Source: Haliclona indistincta (lineage: Eukaryota > Porifera > Demospongiae > Haplosclerida > Chalinidae). From it: DNA of 64,000 bases. Of the stretch, positions 32,382 to 44,010 are shown piece by piece. Below the pieces are notes generated by a model that saw only the letters and a list, made by a program, of their open reading frames with translations, had not been told where the DNA came from and did no database searches. A program made the position numbers and the translations under genes. The stretch covers positions 9,622,403 to 9,686,402 of the forward strand of contig OZ024790.1 of NCBI GenBank assembly GCA_964017065.1, given 5' to 3'. The stretch's first letter is position 1; the number at the start of each line of letters is the position of its first letter.

Positions 32382-35300
32382 GTTAGTCAATGCAATTTTG
32401 TGTATAGCACATAATATTCTGTATATCTTGTAGACCAAAGCAAATCTTGACAAAAGTGCAGTCTTAAAAGAAATTTCTGACGGTAAGCATGCATGCTACA
32501 TGATTTCATACGATACCGGGCAGTTGAGTTTTTATCAGTACATGCACTGTTCTTTGTTATTCTTTATTTCTTAGAAATTGCTGACTTGTCCTTACTTCCC
32601 AATGAAGGGGCACTAGGTAATAATATTATGAATTTCCATGCAATCTGCTTTAAATTTTCTATACACACTCAGATGAGAGTCACTTGTCTTCATTGATGAC
32701 AGCTCTTGTATCTGTTGTTGATTGGTTCACTCTTGGTGTGTATCTTGGAGTGAAGGTGCATATTCTGGAGGAGATCAGAGTAGATCACAGTACTACCAGC
32801 CAGTGCAAGTTGAATATGCTGATAGCATGGTTGAGGAGTTCAGAAGAGCCATGTACTAAACAAAAATTGATGACTGCTTTGTGGTACATCACTTATTTAG
32901 AGTTAAGAACATTTACAATAATTTTATGAATAACTCAGTTAAAATTTCTCTCCTTATTGTACTAGTTCACCTGTCACTGCTCAAGACGAAATATTACCTT
33001 CACCATCACAGACCCACTTAAGTCTGAAGAAACACATTGATCAATTCAGCATATTTGCAGGCAGAGATCCAATTGTAAGTCATTGACATGCATTATAGGG
33101 TAACTTATTGCAACAAGTGAAATTTTACTATGTGTACAACAAGTGCAACATACTTGCAATGATGTGTTACAATTGGTTTTGTTCTACAGGCTTTAGCAGA
33201 TCTTGACAGTGGTGCAGTCCTACTGAAAGAACCTTCTGAAGGTAAAACCAGTAACGTGCATGCTGCATGATTAGAGAATGTCTTCACACTCCTCAAAATC
33301 CAAAAAGTATTATATTATTGTCATACACTCTTTCCTCTTTAGATATTATTCGAAGATTTGACCTGTCATCACTTCCCGATGAAAGACCACTAGGTAAAGT
33401 ATTATGTTAACTTTTTACTTATTTCATTGTTCCTTGTCACATTTCTTATAGATGAGAGTCACTTGCCTTCATTAATGACAGCTCTTGTATCTGTTGTTGA
33501 TTGGTTCACTCTTGGTGTGTATCTTGGAGTGGAATATCACACTCTAAAGAAAATTGAGATAGAGCACAAGAATGAAATTGATCGCTGCAAGATAGACATG
33601 TTGGGAGAATGGTTGAAGAATTCTGAAGAGGCCTGTACTAAACATCAACTATCAACTGCTTTGTGGTACATCACTCTAGAGTAAGAACATGTGATGTCAT
33701 GAATGCTATAATAACTTAGTTAAAATTTCTCTCCTTATTATACTAGTTCATCTTTCATTGCTCAAGATGAAATATTACCTTCACCATCACCATCAAGTTC
33801 AAATTCGCCTTCTCTACCAAGAAATGAACCTGAACATGTAACAGCTTCTATTGGTAAGATAAAGTATTTAGATAAATGATTTAGTCTTGTGGGCTCGTGT
33901 TTCTTGTTGACAACTGCATGTGCATGGGTGACGTGTAAATATCCTAAAATGAATTTGTAAGCTGTTCAACATTCATTAGGTAATTTGATTGTGCTTTGTA
34001 AGACATCATCATGCTACCATTGTTACAAGGCCATGATACACTAGGCAACTTTGTTGAGCGCAACTGCTGCCTGCAACAAAATCACGTAGTGTGTCATGCG
34101 AATTCGTAGTAACTTTTTTGCGTGCAACACTGCACAAATAGAATGCCCCCGCTGTGCGCAACATTTGTTGCAGGCAACAAAGTTGCATAGTGTATCATCG
34201 CCTATTAAAGATTAAGTAATAAATTATTGACGGGTTTAATGTAAAAGGTACGGGGAGGATTCTGCATTTGTTGCAGGTCATCGCAGCAAGCCGTTGATGT
34301 GGAAATTTTACTTTTGCAAGCATTACTCCATCTTGTTCTTTTCCTTTTTCAAGCCTTGTTCTTACTTTTGCATGCGTCATCCCAGCTTTTTAAAATAAAT
34401 TTTTTACCATTTTTTCTTTTTATTTTGTGCTGAATTTTGAAAAGAAAAATGGTTGTCAATAAAGAAATATACAATAGTATGACAATAGTTGTGACAAGTT
34501 CAGGTTGGCCGAAACAAATGTGCAACGGATGAATATAGCATTGCCCTGCTGGATAGCAATTGAGAGGCGTTGGATGAGATAAGATGTCGATTTGGGGCCG
34601 CCAATATGTTGATAGAGTCTTATGCCTTTGTGTAAATGCTGCATGCCTATCCATAGCTATATGGATGATCGTTTTATTAACCCTTGATGCAAGCGCGAGG
34701 GTTATGGTACTGCTTTGTCGTTTGGTCGTTCGTCTGTCCGTCGAGCTGCAGAGATCAGCGATCACTTCTACGCCTGGTAAGGTTATGAGCATGATAAGCA
34801 CGACGATGGCTTGCAATGAAACTTGTGGTCAGCACTTTGCTGTCTTCTGGTTATCACTACAGGGCCAGCAGCTGGTACGCACTAATACTAGCTGCTACAA
34901 ACTTAGCAGGCTCCTGCTGCCAGTGCAAACCATAAATAGGGAGCTAACACGCATGACACACCGAGGGTTTTGTGAAATCTGTTCTTAATTGTTGTGTGTA
35001 ACTGTTCTCAGGTGCTATTGGATTAAAGAACAAAAGCCTTGTGGAAAAGCATATACAACAGCATGGAAGTGTAGACTTACTCTCGCTCAAATCTTTCCTC
35101 ATTGGTCCTTCATGTGTGGGTAAAACCACAGCTCTTCGCCGTCTTACTAATGAGATTACTCACATCTCACCAAACGACATTGTGCCTAGTACTGGTATTG
35201 ATGCTCCATTAACAGTCCACTTATATCATGAGACAGGTCGATCGTCAGTACTCTTATCTGAACAAGGGTGGAAAAGTCTGGGACTTGGGGAGCAATGCCA

Positions 35301-38192
35301 GACCTTGTGTGGCCATGTTATCAACACTCCATTGCAATCACCTTCAAGCAGCCCTACCTTACCAATGAGACCATCCTTAGAATCTACCTTGTCCAGTTCT
35401 CCTACTCCTATTGCCTCTTCCCCAAACATCTCCACTGCATTCACCCTTAAAGCAGCTGAATCTTCTGCCATGATTACGCCACTTGATGAGTCAACTATTG
35501 CTCCTAATACTACAGCATCCATTGATGAGCTGACTACTACACATGACCCTATTGATGAGTCTACTAATGAGCCTGTTATTGATGATGATAAGCCTACTGA
35601 AAAACCTACTGGTGATATGACTGATCTTATTGCTGAAATCTCCACACTTGTCAAAGATGAAGATTGGGAAACTATTAAACAAATAATCAAGGACAAAGGC
35701 ATGCTTACATTACTTCACATCATCGATATTGGAGGACAGCCAGAATGTCATGAGATTTTACCTCTGTTACTGCATGGCCTTGCACTTAATCTGATTTTTT
35801 TTAATGTAACACAAGACCTGGATTCTTTCTACACTGTTATATACAGGGACAAAAGTGGACACAGTCCCATCAAGTATAAGACAGAATTCACCATCCGAGA
35901 GATCATCCAGCGTGCCCTCTGCAGCATTGCTTCACTCCAGACTAGTCCAGACCACATGAAGCCGGCAGCCATTCTTGTTGGCACATACTTTGATCAAAGC
36001 AGTGAAGCGGATGTCTTAACTCTAGATCGATCAATTCAAAAAGCTTTCAAAGACTCGAATTTCATGAAGAAAGACATTCTGTATCAAGTCAGTGAATCAG
36101 AAGAGGAGAAACGATACATTCACCCGCTGAATAATGTCAGTGAAGACCCCAGTGACATAGAGAAACTTCGTCAGTTGATAACGACCATTGTTCATCGACG
36201 CTTCACACCAGTGCCAGTACCAACATCTACCTTGCTGCTTCATCTCATTCTGCGTCAGAAATTTGAGTTGAGAGGATGGTGTAGCATAGAGGAATGTGTT
36301 GACGTTGCCAATATCTGTGGAATCTCCAGAGAAGACCTTCTTGGAGAGAAAGGCATCCTCCAGTTTCTTCATGACAGATTTGGCACCATCCTCTACTATC
36401 GTGGCTTAAAGATTGGTCAGCGTGTTATCATCAATCCAAATATTATCTTGGGCCCTACCACTGAGCTCTTTGTGTATGCATTTGGTGCTAAGGAATCAGA
36501 GCCTAATACAGCCGACACGATTCGCAAAACAGGAGAAATTCCCCAAAGCTTAATGGACAAGGTGTGCTCATCCAAGAGTATCAAGGAAGCTGATAATGAA
36601 AAAATCCCAACTAGTGAGATTGTAGAGCTCCTGGCCTCTCGTCACATACTTCATAAGGATGCTAGATCAGCTGACAAGGAAACCACCTATTTCTTACCCA
36701 GCCTTCTTTTTCCCGACCATAATGTGGCTAAAGAATCCAGTGACCCTACCGTTCTCTCTCATCTATTCTATTCTCCACTACTCTTCTGCCCTTCTACTGA
36801 TTTTCTTCCTCTCGGTCTTTTTCCAGCCATAGTAGTCAAGCTGTCCCAAAACCCAATTTGGAGTCTAGACGAGTGTGAAAGATTCCGAAACCGAATTCGC
36901 TTTTATGTCCAGTATTTAGACGAGAATTTGCTGCATGTGGAGTTACGTGCCCTATCAACTCATCTGGAGTTTCGTATTGTTCAATCTGACCCACCAGTCA
37001 TGATCAACTCTCGCTTGATACCACTAGTTCGTCAGGAACTGTGGGATGCTGTTACAGGAGTTTCATTGTCTTATTATCCACATCACACAAAAAAAATCGA
37101 GTGGATATATGCATTTTATTGTCCTTCTGCTGTGAGCTTAGGTGGTCACCCTCATCCTGCAAAATGCAAGACAATAGAGAGACCACTAGATGTGGTGTGT
37201 TCTCTGACTGATTGTCACGGACACAAAGTTACCCTAAAAGATAGACACAAGTGCTGGTTCAAGGTGAGTATAATAATAGCTTTTATTGCATTACATACAC
37301 AATACACCAGTAGTATTGTTGTTAGTAATATTATAACTGTATACAGGAAATACACATGCCCATTGATCCTCACAAAGAGCTGAACGAATCAACTGAAAAG
37401 CCATGCCCTCCTCTCACAGTAAAGGAGCTTGTGGCAGCAACCATCGATGTCAGTAACTGGCATCTACTCGGATTACAACTAAATCTTACAATGAGCCAGT
37501 TGAGAAATACTGAAATTACCTACCATAAAGAAGGATCAACAAGAATCAAAGCTGAGATGTTCGATACATGGCTGAAGAGTTCTTCCATTGCATCTTGGGC
37601 TGACCTGATAAAAGCATTGAAGACCATTGGTGAAGATACTGTTGCCGGTGAAATTGAAGCAAACTGCTCTATACAGTCACCTGACACAACAGGTAATGTG
37701 TGGATTCTTAATTCATAATCTTATAATAATTAAATTTCTGCTCTGGATTAACAGTTGTCAGCAGTTCCAGTGAAGCTATTGATAGTAGTAGCACTCACTC
37801 ATTGAGTGGAACAGGTAAGATCACATCATGATGCAACAATCATCAATTTTGTCTCCTTTATAGACCAAATAGAAGCAAAGAGCTCAACTGCTACATGTAA
37901 AACAGAGAATGACAAGACTGCATCAATGACTGTGAGAGGTAATTCTGCAGAGTGCTCTATCAATTACACATAATACTTACGTATCGTATGACATGTTTTC
38001 ATGTGGTATACAGCTCGCTCCAGTCGACAATGTTCAGAGATTGAGCTGTCAGCAGTTGAAAGCATCCAAAAAAACAAACCAGAAGAGAAACAGGCATGCA
38101 AGAAGGATGTGAGCTGGCTCGGCATACTTGTAGTCATAGCAGTAGCAGTGGTGATGGTGGCAGTAGCGATATTAGTAGCACTCACTCGTTGA
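29751..38192 (+). CDS. Ankyrin / double GTPase-COR / triple Death / membrane-anchored protein (14 exons)
   Basis: The exons are 29,751-32,381; 32,434-32,482; 32,575-32,616; 32,673-32,901; 32,966-33,074; 33,190-33,241; 33,343-33,393; 33,452-33,680; 33,747-33,853; 35,012-37,263; 37,347-37,692; 37,755-37,814; 37,864-37,938; 38,014-38,192. Every junction has GT..AG borders and compatible phase, so the whole reads as one frame of 6,411 nt (2,136 aa). The domain order is ankyrin repeats, Roc-like GTPase, COR, Death, Death, GTPase, COR, Death, linker, TM. Part of this resembles DAPK1 (ankyrin-Roc-COR-Death) without the kinase. It is probably an intracellular scaffold anchored in a membrane by its C-terminus. 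The alternative is two adjacent genes split in the 1.16 kb intron 33,854-35,011. Against that, there is no start codon near the acceptor, and the phase-1 join (TASI-G-AIGLK) is exact. Confidence 0.75.
32434..33853 (+). CDS. Exons 2-9: tandem pair of Death-domain cassettes
   Basis: Two Death domains are encoded by exons 4 (32,673-32,901) and 8 (33,452-33,680), both exactly 229 nt. They share LMTALVSVVDWFTLGVYLGV, the helix-1/2 core with its conserved Trp, and end with TALWYIT. Each is preceded by two small exons (LDKSAVLKE and LDSGAVLLKE; LSLLPNEGALD and LSSLPDERPLD). A linker, LKKxIDQFxIF, is found at the end of exon 1 and again in exon 5. The four-exon block was therefore duplicated in tandem, about 0.7-0.8 kb apart. 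The two domains differ mainly in the middle helices (VHILEEIRVDH against YHTLKKIEIEH). Death domains bind other Death domains; partners are unknown. Confidence 0.82.
34028..34203. mobile_element. 176 bp MITE in intron 9 of the ankyrin gene
   Basis: The ends are AGGCCATGATACACTAGGCA and its near complement TGTATCATCGCCT. The inverted match continues through CAACTTTGTTG. Its design resembles the 8,607 element. Confidence 0.8.
34676..34990. mobile_element. Intronic element, ATTAACCCT...GAGGGTTTTGTGAAATCTGT
   Basis: It shares the start (TTAACCCT..GCGCGAGGGTTA..GGTAC), middle (GCTGCAGAGATCAGCGATCAC) and end (CACACCGAGGGTTTTGTGAA) with 53,818-54,345. Its right end is only about 20 bp from the exon-10 acceptor, so it supplies most of the 3' part of intron 9. 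The ORFs inside are not conserved between copies. Confidence 0.7.
35012..37263 (+). CDS. Exon 10: second GTPase-COR module
   Basis: A 2,252 nt exon. The P-loop is LIGPSCVGKTTALRRL near the start. A switch-I-like PSTGIDAP follows, and a Ser/Thr/Pro-rich insert (about 35,340-35,600) separates it from the Walker B motif HIIDIGGQPECHE. VGTYFD stands at the G4 position. A COR-like winged helix follows (ILQFLHDRFGTILYY, then RVIINPNII). This GTPase resembles the kelch-gene GTPase (STGxxxP, then DxGGQP) more than the Roc of exon 1 (DLAGHTEY), so the gene carries two different GTPase subtypes. Confidence 0.82.
37347..38192 (+). CDS. Exons 11-14: third Death domain and C-terminal transmembrane anchor
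   Basis: Exon 11 (37,347-37,692) encodes a third Death domain (LVAATIDVSNWHLLGLQLNL, then MFDTWLKSSSIASWADLIKA). Exons 12 and 13 are a short Ser/Thr-rich linker. Exon 14 (38,014-38,192) ends with a basic stretch, KKDVSW, then about 22 hydrophobic residues (LGILVVIAVAVVMVAVAILV) and ALTR-stop. This is a single C-terminal membrane segment, of tail-anchor type, with nearly all of the protein on the cytosolic side. The last bases of exon 14 resemble the end of exon 12 (TAGTAGCACTCACTC, then a pseudo-donor), suggesting that it arose by local duplication. Confidence 0.8.
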
Positions 38193-38400
38193 TTGGATCA
38201 GGTACGATCACACTCATGCAATGTACATAATTATGCAATGACCAAATTTTGTCAATTAGAAGCACTGCTTCAGAGAGTGAGACTAGTGCATTAATAACTT
38301 CAGGAGGTAATATTCTAGCCTCACACCAGACTCAGCATCAGTTCTGTAAGTGCATGTATTGATTGTTATTAGCTCACTCTGATCTCTGACGTTTTATAGG

Positions 38401-38620
38401 GCTGTACGACAGTACTCAGATTGGATTGGAGCTAGGACTAGACTATCAAACATTCAAACACATCCAAGAAACAATTGAGCAAGAAATTTACAAGCAATGG
38501 TACAATACCAAGTCAAAGACTGAGTGCTCCCGAACACTACAGTTGAAACCTCATGATCAACAATATATAATACCCCATAACACTTGGCTTCGTTTGGCAA
38601 CTGAACTGACCATTAACTGA
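38401..38620 (+). pseudogene. Orphan Death-domain-like exon remnant
   Basis: Behind an acceptor-like TTTTATAG, the frame reads TQIGLELGLDYQTFKHIQET. This resembles helices 1-3 of the Death domains upstream (LGLQLNLTMSQLRNTE). The rest is not Death-like, and it lies after the stop of the ankyrin gene. It is probably a decayed fourth Death exon or a rarely used alternative 3' exon. Confidence 0.4.
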
Positions 38621-39025
38621 ATTATAATTTTTATTTAATGACAGCATTCTTGACTATGAATTTTGTGAAACGTCAGAGCCTGCGCAGTTGCAGAAGTTTA
38701 TTCAGAATTTTAGAATTTGCGGTCTTCGTGATGACAACGTTGTACAGTACTGTCATGTCATCTGATACATCCTCAAAATCTCTCATCGGTGGTTTATTGA
38801 TGTGCATATCTATCTAGTTTATTAGCAGCTCAAGAGCTGCATATCTATAATAGTGTAGTTTCTGCTTACAGTGTTAGTCCCATAGAATTATCAAATCATT
38901 TTGGCTACATTGAAATGCACAGCAATTGCCGAGAAGTGGATGATAGCAGCCAGTCCAGCACTAGAGCAGTGATTTGCAAATGCAGATTGCAGTAAGTAGG
39001 CGGGGCTCGTTAGCACGTGGGGCTA
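38621..39025. other. Intergenic DNA before GH31 pseudogene B
   Basis: No gene seen. The final 30 bp (GTAGGCGGGGCTCGTTAGCACGTG-type sequence) match the leaders of GH31 copies A and C, so at least part of the promoter was duplicated with the gene. Confidence 0.5.
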
Positions 39026-40003
39026 ATGGCGGTTCTGTCCTTTCTGCTGTGTTTTGTGCTGCTGGCGATCTGCAATGCTGGTAATGATCCACGACCGAAC
39101 CCATCTGCAGTAGTGACGGTCGGCAAGGCGCGTTTCACTGTGCTGACAGACAGGCTTGTTCGGATGGAGTGGGGACAAACAGTGGACGCAGCAACATTCA
39201 CGTTTATAAACAGAAATCTCCCTGCACCAAAATACCAGCACACGACTGAGACTGATCCTAAAGGGGAGAACTTGACAGTGATCACCACAGAGTCACTGAA
39301 GGTATGAAAAGGGGTGTTAGTTTTGCACAGCGACGAAAGGTGTGTTTCTTCTTCAGGTTGAATATTTACCAAGCGATGAGACATTCAGTGCTGACAATCT
39401 GAGAGTGACAGTTACTCTGAGTGATGGTTCAACCAAGAAATGGTCGCCACAACCAGCTAACAGTACTACTGAATATGATGGGAACCTGTTAGGAACTGTC
39501 AGGGTATGTACTGCACTGGCAGGTGATGACCCAGCTTGTTAAGAGAGATTATCGTTCCCGTAGACACTAGATGGAGAACTGGGTCCCTTATATCTTAACT
39601 GTCTCACACAGAAGCAGTCTGACCTCCATTGCACCTTTGGGTGAGAAAGAGAGAGGAAAGGGAGAGGGAAAGAGAAATGTTGAACAAATTAATGGTTGAT
39701 ACTATTTCCCTGCAGGCTGGTATCTAGTTCTGGCTATGTTGTAAGTGGATGACACAGGTCATCCTCAGTTTGATACTTCCATGGACTGGCCATGGGTAGT
39801 CAATCAGAGTCTCCCTGCAGCCTCTAGTGCTTCATGTAGTGCAGTGGATGTGTCCAAGGTAACGAATAGTGTCAAATTCCGATTTTGCTTTTGTTTCTAT
39901 ACTCAGCGTCAATACTGTGGGCTACCCAGTATTACTCAGTTTGACTGTATTGGGAAGGTATGTAGCTCTACTGTACAATGTTTAATGACCTCATAGCATT
40001 GTA
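39026..40003 (+). pseudogene. GH31 pseudogene B, exons 1-5
   Basis: The signal-peptide exon (ATG 39,026; MAVLSFLLCFVLLAICNAG) and exons 2-5 match copy C. Exon 4 carries one extra A (GTTGTAAGTGGATGA), giving an early stop. In the intron after RQYCGLPSITQFDCIGK the homology ends abruptly at about 40,003 and SDR sequence begins. All later GH31 exons, including both catalytic aspartates, are missing. Confidence 0.85.
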
Positions 40004-40666
40004 AGCAGACAGACGAGTGGTTTAGGCGGACGATTGAAGTCAATCTTCTCAGTGTGTTTCACGGGATGAAGTACGTTGGGCAAGCGATGGTCAATGCTGG
40101 AGTGGGTGGAGTCATTGTTAACACAGCTAGTCTAGCTGGGCTGGAGGGTGTGCCCAACATGGCTGCTTATGTTGCATCTAATTTGCTGTTGTGGGGCTGA
40201 CAAAGACGGGCTCTAAAGATCTTGGGCCTCACGGCGTCCGAGTGTGTGCTATATAGCTCCTGGACTATTGGAAGGAAAGATGTGGTCATCTCAAATTAGA
40301 GGAAATGCTGAGAGTATAAAGAGAGAAAGGGGTTAGTGAATAAACAACGCCTGCATATTAGGGTTTCAGCTTTAAAACATTAGTCTTATAATTTCTAAAC
40401 TGGCTGACTAGTGGTGCAGTCTTTTTATGAGCACCTGATGAGTAATTTCAGAACACTTTATTTTCCTTATGCTTGCTGCAGGTCTAGAGGGAGAACCAAC
40501 TGAAGAGGAGCTGAAAGAGGTGGAGGTGCAGAAGCTATCAGGCTCCCCTCTGGGTAGACTGGGCAAGCTGTCTGAAGTGGCTGACCTAGTGGTGTATCTG
40601 TGCAGTGATGAAGCATCTTATGTATCAGGAACAACAGTATCTATAGATGGTGGAAAAATACGCTAA
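40004..40666 (+). pseudogene. 5'-truncated SDR fragment fused to GH31 pseudogene B
   Basis: It starts in mid-domain (DEWFRRTIEVNLLSVFHGMK), with NTASLAGLEG and YVASN. One base is lost at YVASK, which shifts the frame. A second exon, about 40,482-40,666, encodes GEPTEEELKEVEVQKLSGSP to SIDGGKIR-stop. It matches the inverted SDR in copy A but keeps its original orientation. The N-terminal nucleotide-binding half is absent. It lies tail to tail with the Death exon of kelch copy 2. Confidence 0.8.
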
Positions 40667-40845
40667 ACAGATTATTTTAGTGCTAATGCATGCATATTCT
40701 CACGCTTACTACATATTAGTGTATATTCTTACAGCTTACTCAACTATGATGAGCATGGACGCTATTTGCTTATAGCAGCTCTGCTCGTGCATGACTATCA
40801 TACATGTACAGGCTGTATAGCTAGTCTGATTGTATGTTGGAATAC

Positions 40846-41157
40846 CTTCTGTAGCATTTGCAATGAGTTCAGCAAGTGCACCCAGTCCAGACTTTCTGAG
40901 ACACTCTATCAAGTGTTGATATGTACGAGTAGGTGCATCGCTTTCCAACCATTTCTGGAGGATGGCCATTGTGACATTCTTAGCACCATCGCTGATTTGG
41001 TTCTTCTTAATGAGATCAACTCTTGCGCCATTGGCATCTTGCAAGAGATGTATTCCAAACTTCTTGTAGTTACTAGCATTAATTGTTTCAATGACATTCA
41101 GAGGTTTTCCATCAGCTCCCTTCATATTCATCAGCTCCAGTATTGTGGGTGGGGTGC
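40846..41157 (-). CDS. Death-domain exon of kelch-GTPase-Death gene, copy 2
   Basis: Entered through TTTGTAG|GCACC in phase 1, matching the phase-1 donor of the GTPase exon at 41,713. It encodes LNVIETINASNYKKFGIHLL, then MAILQKWLESDAPTRTYQHL and LIECLRKSGLGALAELIA, a Death domain with the usual W-L, acidic and L-I-x-L helices. The exon may end at a GTATTC donor (40,846) or read on to a stop at 40,736. Downstream exons were not found; the DNA beyond is the SDR fragment. This exon shows how copy 1 must continue left of the window. Confidence 0.75.
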
Positions 41158-41712
41158 CTACAAATAATTATTGTAAATGTACGCGTTGTTTACAGCAATA
41201 CCGCATCTTGTACTACAATTACATCTTGTCCAAGTCATTTGGCTGGATTTGCACATCTGACACCAACAAACACTCAATGAGTGCAGAGAACAATAATAAT
41301 AAATCCTATAATATCTATAAAAAGTAGTCAGTTGGCTGAATGCTATGGAGAGATACGCGATGCAAGAGTACAGCTGCAGATGAATCCAGTTGGATAGTAG
41401 TCGGAATAGTAACTGTTAGTAATTACAGTACCAACCATTTATAATGGCTATCAAGGCAGAAGTATACCTATGTAAATACTACATGTAGCTCTTATGTAGT
41501 CACCAATTTCTAGACATCAAAATTAAGCTGAGCCACACTATACATAAGATTTTATGCAGGAGACAGCAGTACTAGTATACAACACTCACCTTGTAACTGA
41601 TAGCTGGTGCCAGCAATTCCTGTACACAATGATAATGTATTATTATGTATTATCATATTGGACACAACAATTTTACTTGTGTTATGTTGATACGCAAGTA
41701 TTCACAACATAC

Positions 41713-43815
41713 CTAGCCACTGCTGATGGTGAGCTTCCAATTTAACCACTTCATTTGTCTCTTCACATTCCACAATGCATGTCTCAGGGTTGAATGTACA
41801 GATGTGGCATGCACTTTCTTCACCACAGGAGCATAGAAAAGAGTCTACCTTGGAGAGGGCACCTTCTCTGATGTGGAGTTTCACTTCTGTCAAACGTATT
41901 GACTCTAAAATACAATCTCGAATGGTAGAGCACTGCTGTTGAAGTTTCTTTTCCTTGAAGCCAGAATAGTACACCTCTATTTGAAGGTGGCGCTCAACAA
42001 CGCAGACCACTCCTCCAGGCACATAACGCAACTTTATCATATTACGATATTGTCGTTTATTTTTTTGAATCTGAACAAATTGATTTGGAAATACTGTAAG
42101 AAGGAAGACTATAATTGTAGGTAAATACCCCACTGGGATAGGAACATACTCCTCGTAAATCCCTCTTCTTGCTCTCAATCTAATCATCCATGGGCACTGG
42201 AAAGAATGAATGGTTTTAGTAGCATAGGGTAGGGCACAAGGCATAAAATACTCTGGTGTTTGGTCAATCCTTGCGACTATCTTTACGTGTTCCAGAATGT
42301 CCAGAAAGAATTGCGATGAGATTGGCTCAGAGAACTCAACACATGACTCTAATGTTGAACGAGTGAAACACCCTTTGTGCTGTAGAAGTTTTTTGTCTTG
42401 AATAGGAAGAGTAATATCATCGTAGTGCATGGCTAGAAAATCTTCGTCGAGAAATGAGATAGTGATTAATCGAGAGAGCTTGTTGAGCACTGGTTTGGTG
42501 TCAATGATAACAAAGTCTCTAAGCTTTGGAGTATCAAAATGCATGATGAGGCTGATATCATGGAAAAACTGGATTGCTTTCTCAGTCTCTGCTTTGTCCA
42601 TCTCAAGAGATTCTCCGAGTCTAAAGCACTCACTGAGTGTGAGTATGGCTTTGGTATCCTTCTCAGCTACAGTGAGCATGCTGAGAAGAAATCCAAACCA
42701 GCGCAGCTTTACTTCTACTTTCATTGTCACATTTGAAATCTTGAATAGTCGTCGAAGTTTCTTTGCTGACTCTGTCCGTTCCTTCCTAATTTCAGTGTCA
42801 ATGGCAACAGCATTGATGGGCAGGATGACCTTGCTACCCAGCTGCACTTGAAATGCTGTATATGGTTGAAGAATTTTCTTCAAAATGGATTCTTTTTCTT
42901 TAACTGTTTCACTGCAAACGTGTGCTTCATCTGCAAATGTGCCCACAACTGTGAATTTAGCTCCACTGGGACATTCAATTGCTGATGGTGTGTATGGTGG
43001 CTGAATAGAAGCTGTATGCTCGGCCAGGGTCTTCATTATCTGTACATTGGACAACTGTACACCAAATTGCTCACAGTTGGCTGACATGCCATGAAAAAAA
43101 TACGAAAACTCTGCTAGTTTATCTAAGGGCTCGTTGAGCTTAAGAGGAAATATTTGTAAGCAGCTGTTTCGAAGGAAAAGAGCACCAGCATCCAAGAATG
43201 GTGGTTGACCACCACAATCAGTCATAATCATCCAGTGGGAGTTGAAGATTACACCTGAACTTCTGCTGCTGTGTAGTTCTCTGAGTAGATCAGGAAACCA
43301 ACTATACCCAACGTAAGGAGAATATGCCGGAGAAAGATTAAGAAAAGGCTCAGCTGGAGTCTGATTAGTACTGCCTGCTGCTGTTGTAGGAACTAGTATC
43401 ATTTCATTACCAACAGGAGTTGTGTCATTTGCAGGAAGTGGTTCATAGCCGCCTATTGCTACTATTGGTGTAGCTGGCTTACCTTCTCCTGCCAAATGAA
43501 GAGAATGTGTAGCTTTGTCAGATGAACTTTCCTCAATGGTTTTCTTTACTGCTCCACAAACCATTTCAAACATCCTTTCTGTAGTGACATTCTCCCACTC
43601 GAGTTGTGTTGGATCTTCATTATCGATTAGCATGTAGCGTGAGGGTGGATCTACACAGCCAGTGCTATTTCTTTCATGAGCAGGCTCTTTTCCCATGGCA
43701 AGGTCAAGAATTGAAGTTTTCCCTGTTCCAGGATAGCCCTGAGTGCCAATGTTGGTGATATTCATAGTGACTGTTATTCCCAGTGAGGACCTGGCATCAT
43801 CAGGATCAACCAAAT
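41713..43815 (-). CDS. GTPase-COR exon of kelch-GTPase-Death gene, copy 2
   Basis: A 2,103 nt exon, paralogous to 338-2,458, with the same P-loop (GYPGTGKTS), STGCVDPP, MTDCGGQPPF, COR-like region and Cys-rich tail. It is 18 nt shorter. There is a 4-codon gain near PAEPFLNLSPAYS and a 10-codon loss near PYATKTIHS, where copy 1 has a small internal repeat (GAGTGGTAGGGTA). Both indels keep frame and most substitutions are conservative, so both copies look protein-coding. Confidence 0.87.
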
Positions 43816-43921
43816 CTGAAACCGAAGAGATGAACATGAAAATTATACTGTCTGTTTATTTCCTACTGAAATCATACTTCAAAAACTGCCTCAATGAACT
43901 AGAGATGCACAGACACATGTA

Positions 43922-44010
43922 TTAGTTATTCCATGTTTATCATGGTGTATACCAGATACATTACTGGGTGTTTCTGGTATACACACCGTGGATAGGCATG
44001 GAATAGGTAT
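43922..44010. repeat. MITE remnant, copy-2 partner of 2,576-2,670
   Basis: TTATTCCATGTTTATCATGG to GGCATGGAATAGGT, at the orthologous intron position. The right flank differs because new DNA follows at about 44,010 in copy 2. Confidence 0.5.

Noticed and set aside
39023..39384. Minus-strand ORFs opposite GH31 exon 1 in all three copies
   Set aside because: They recur only because the plus-strand signal-peptide exon is conserved; no independent signal.
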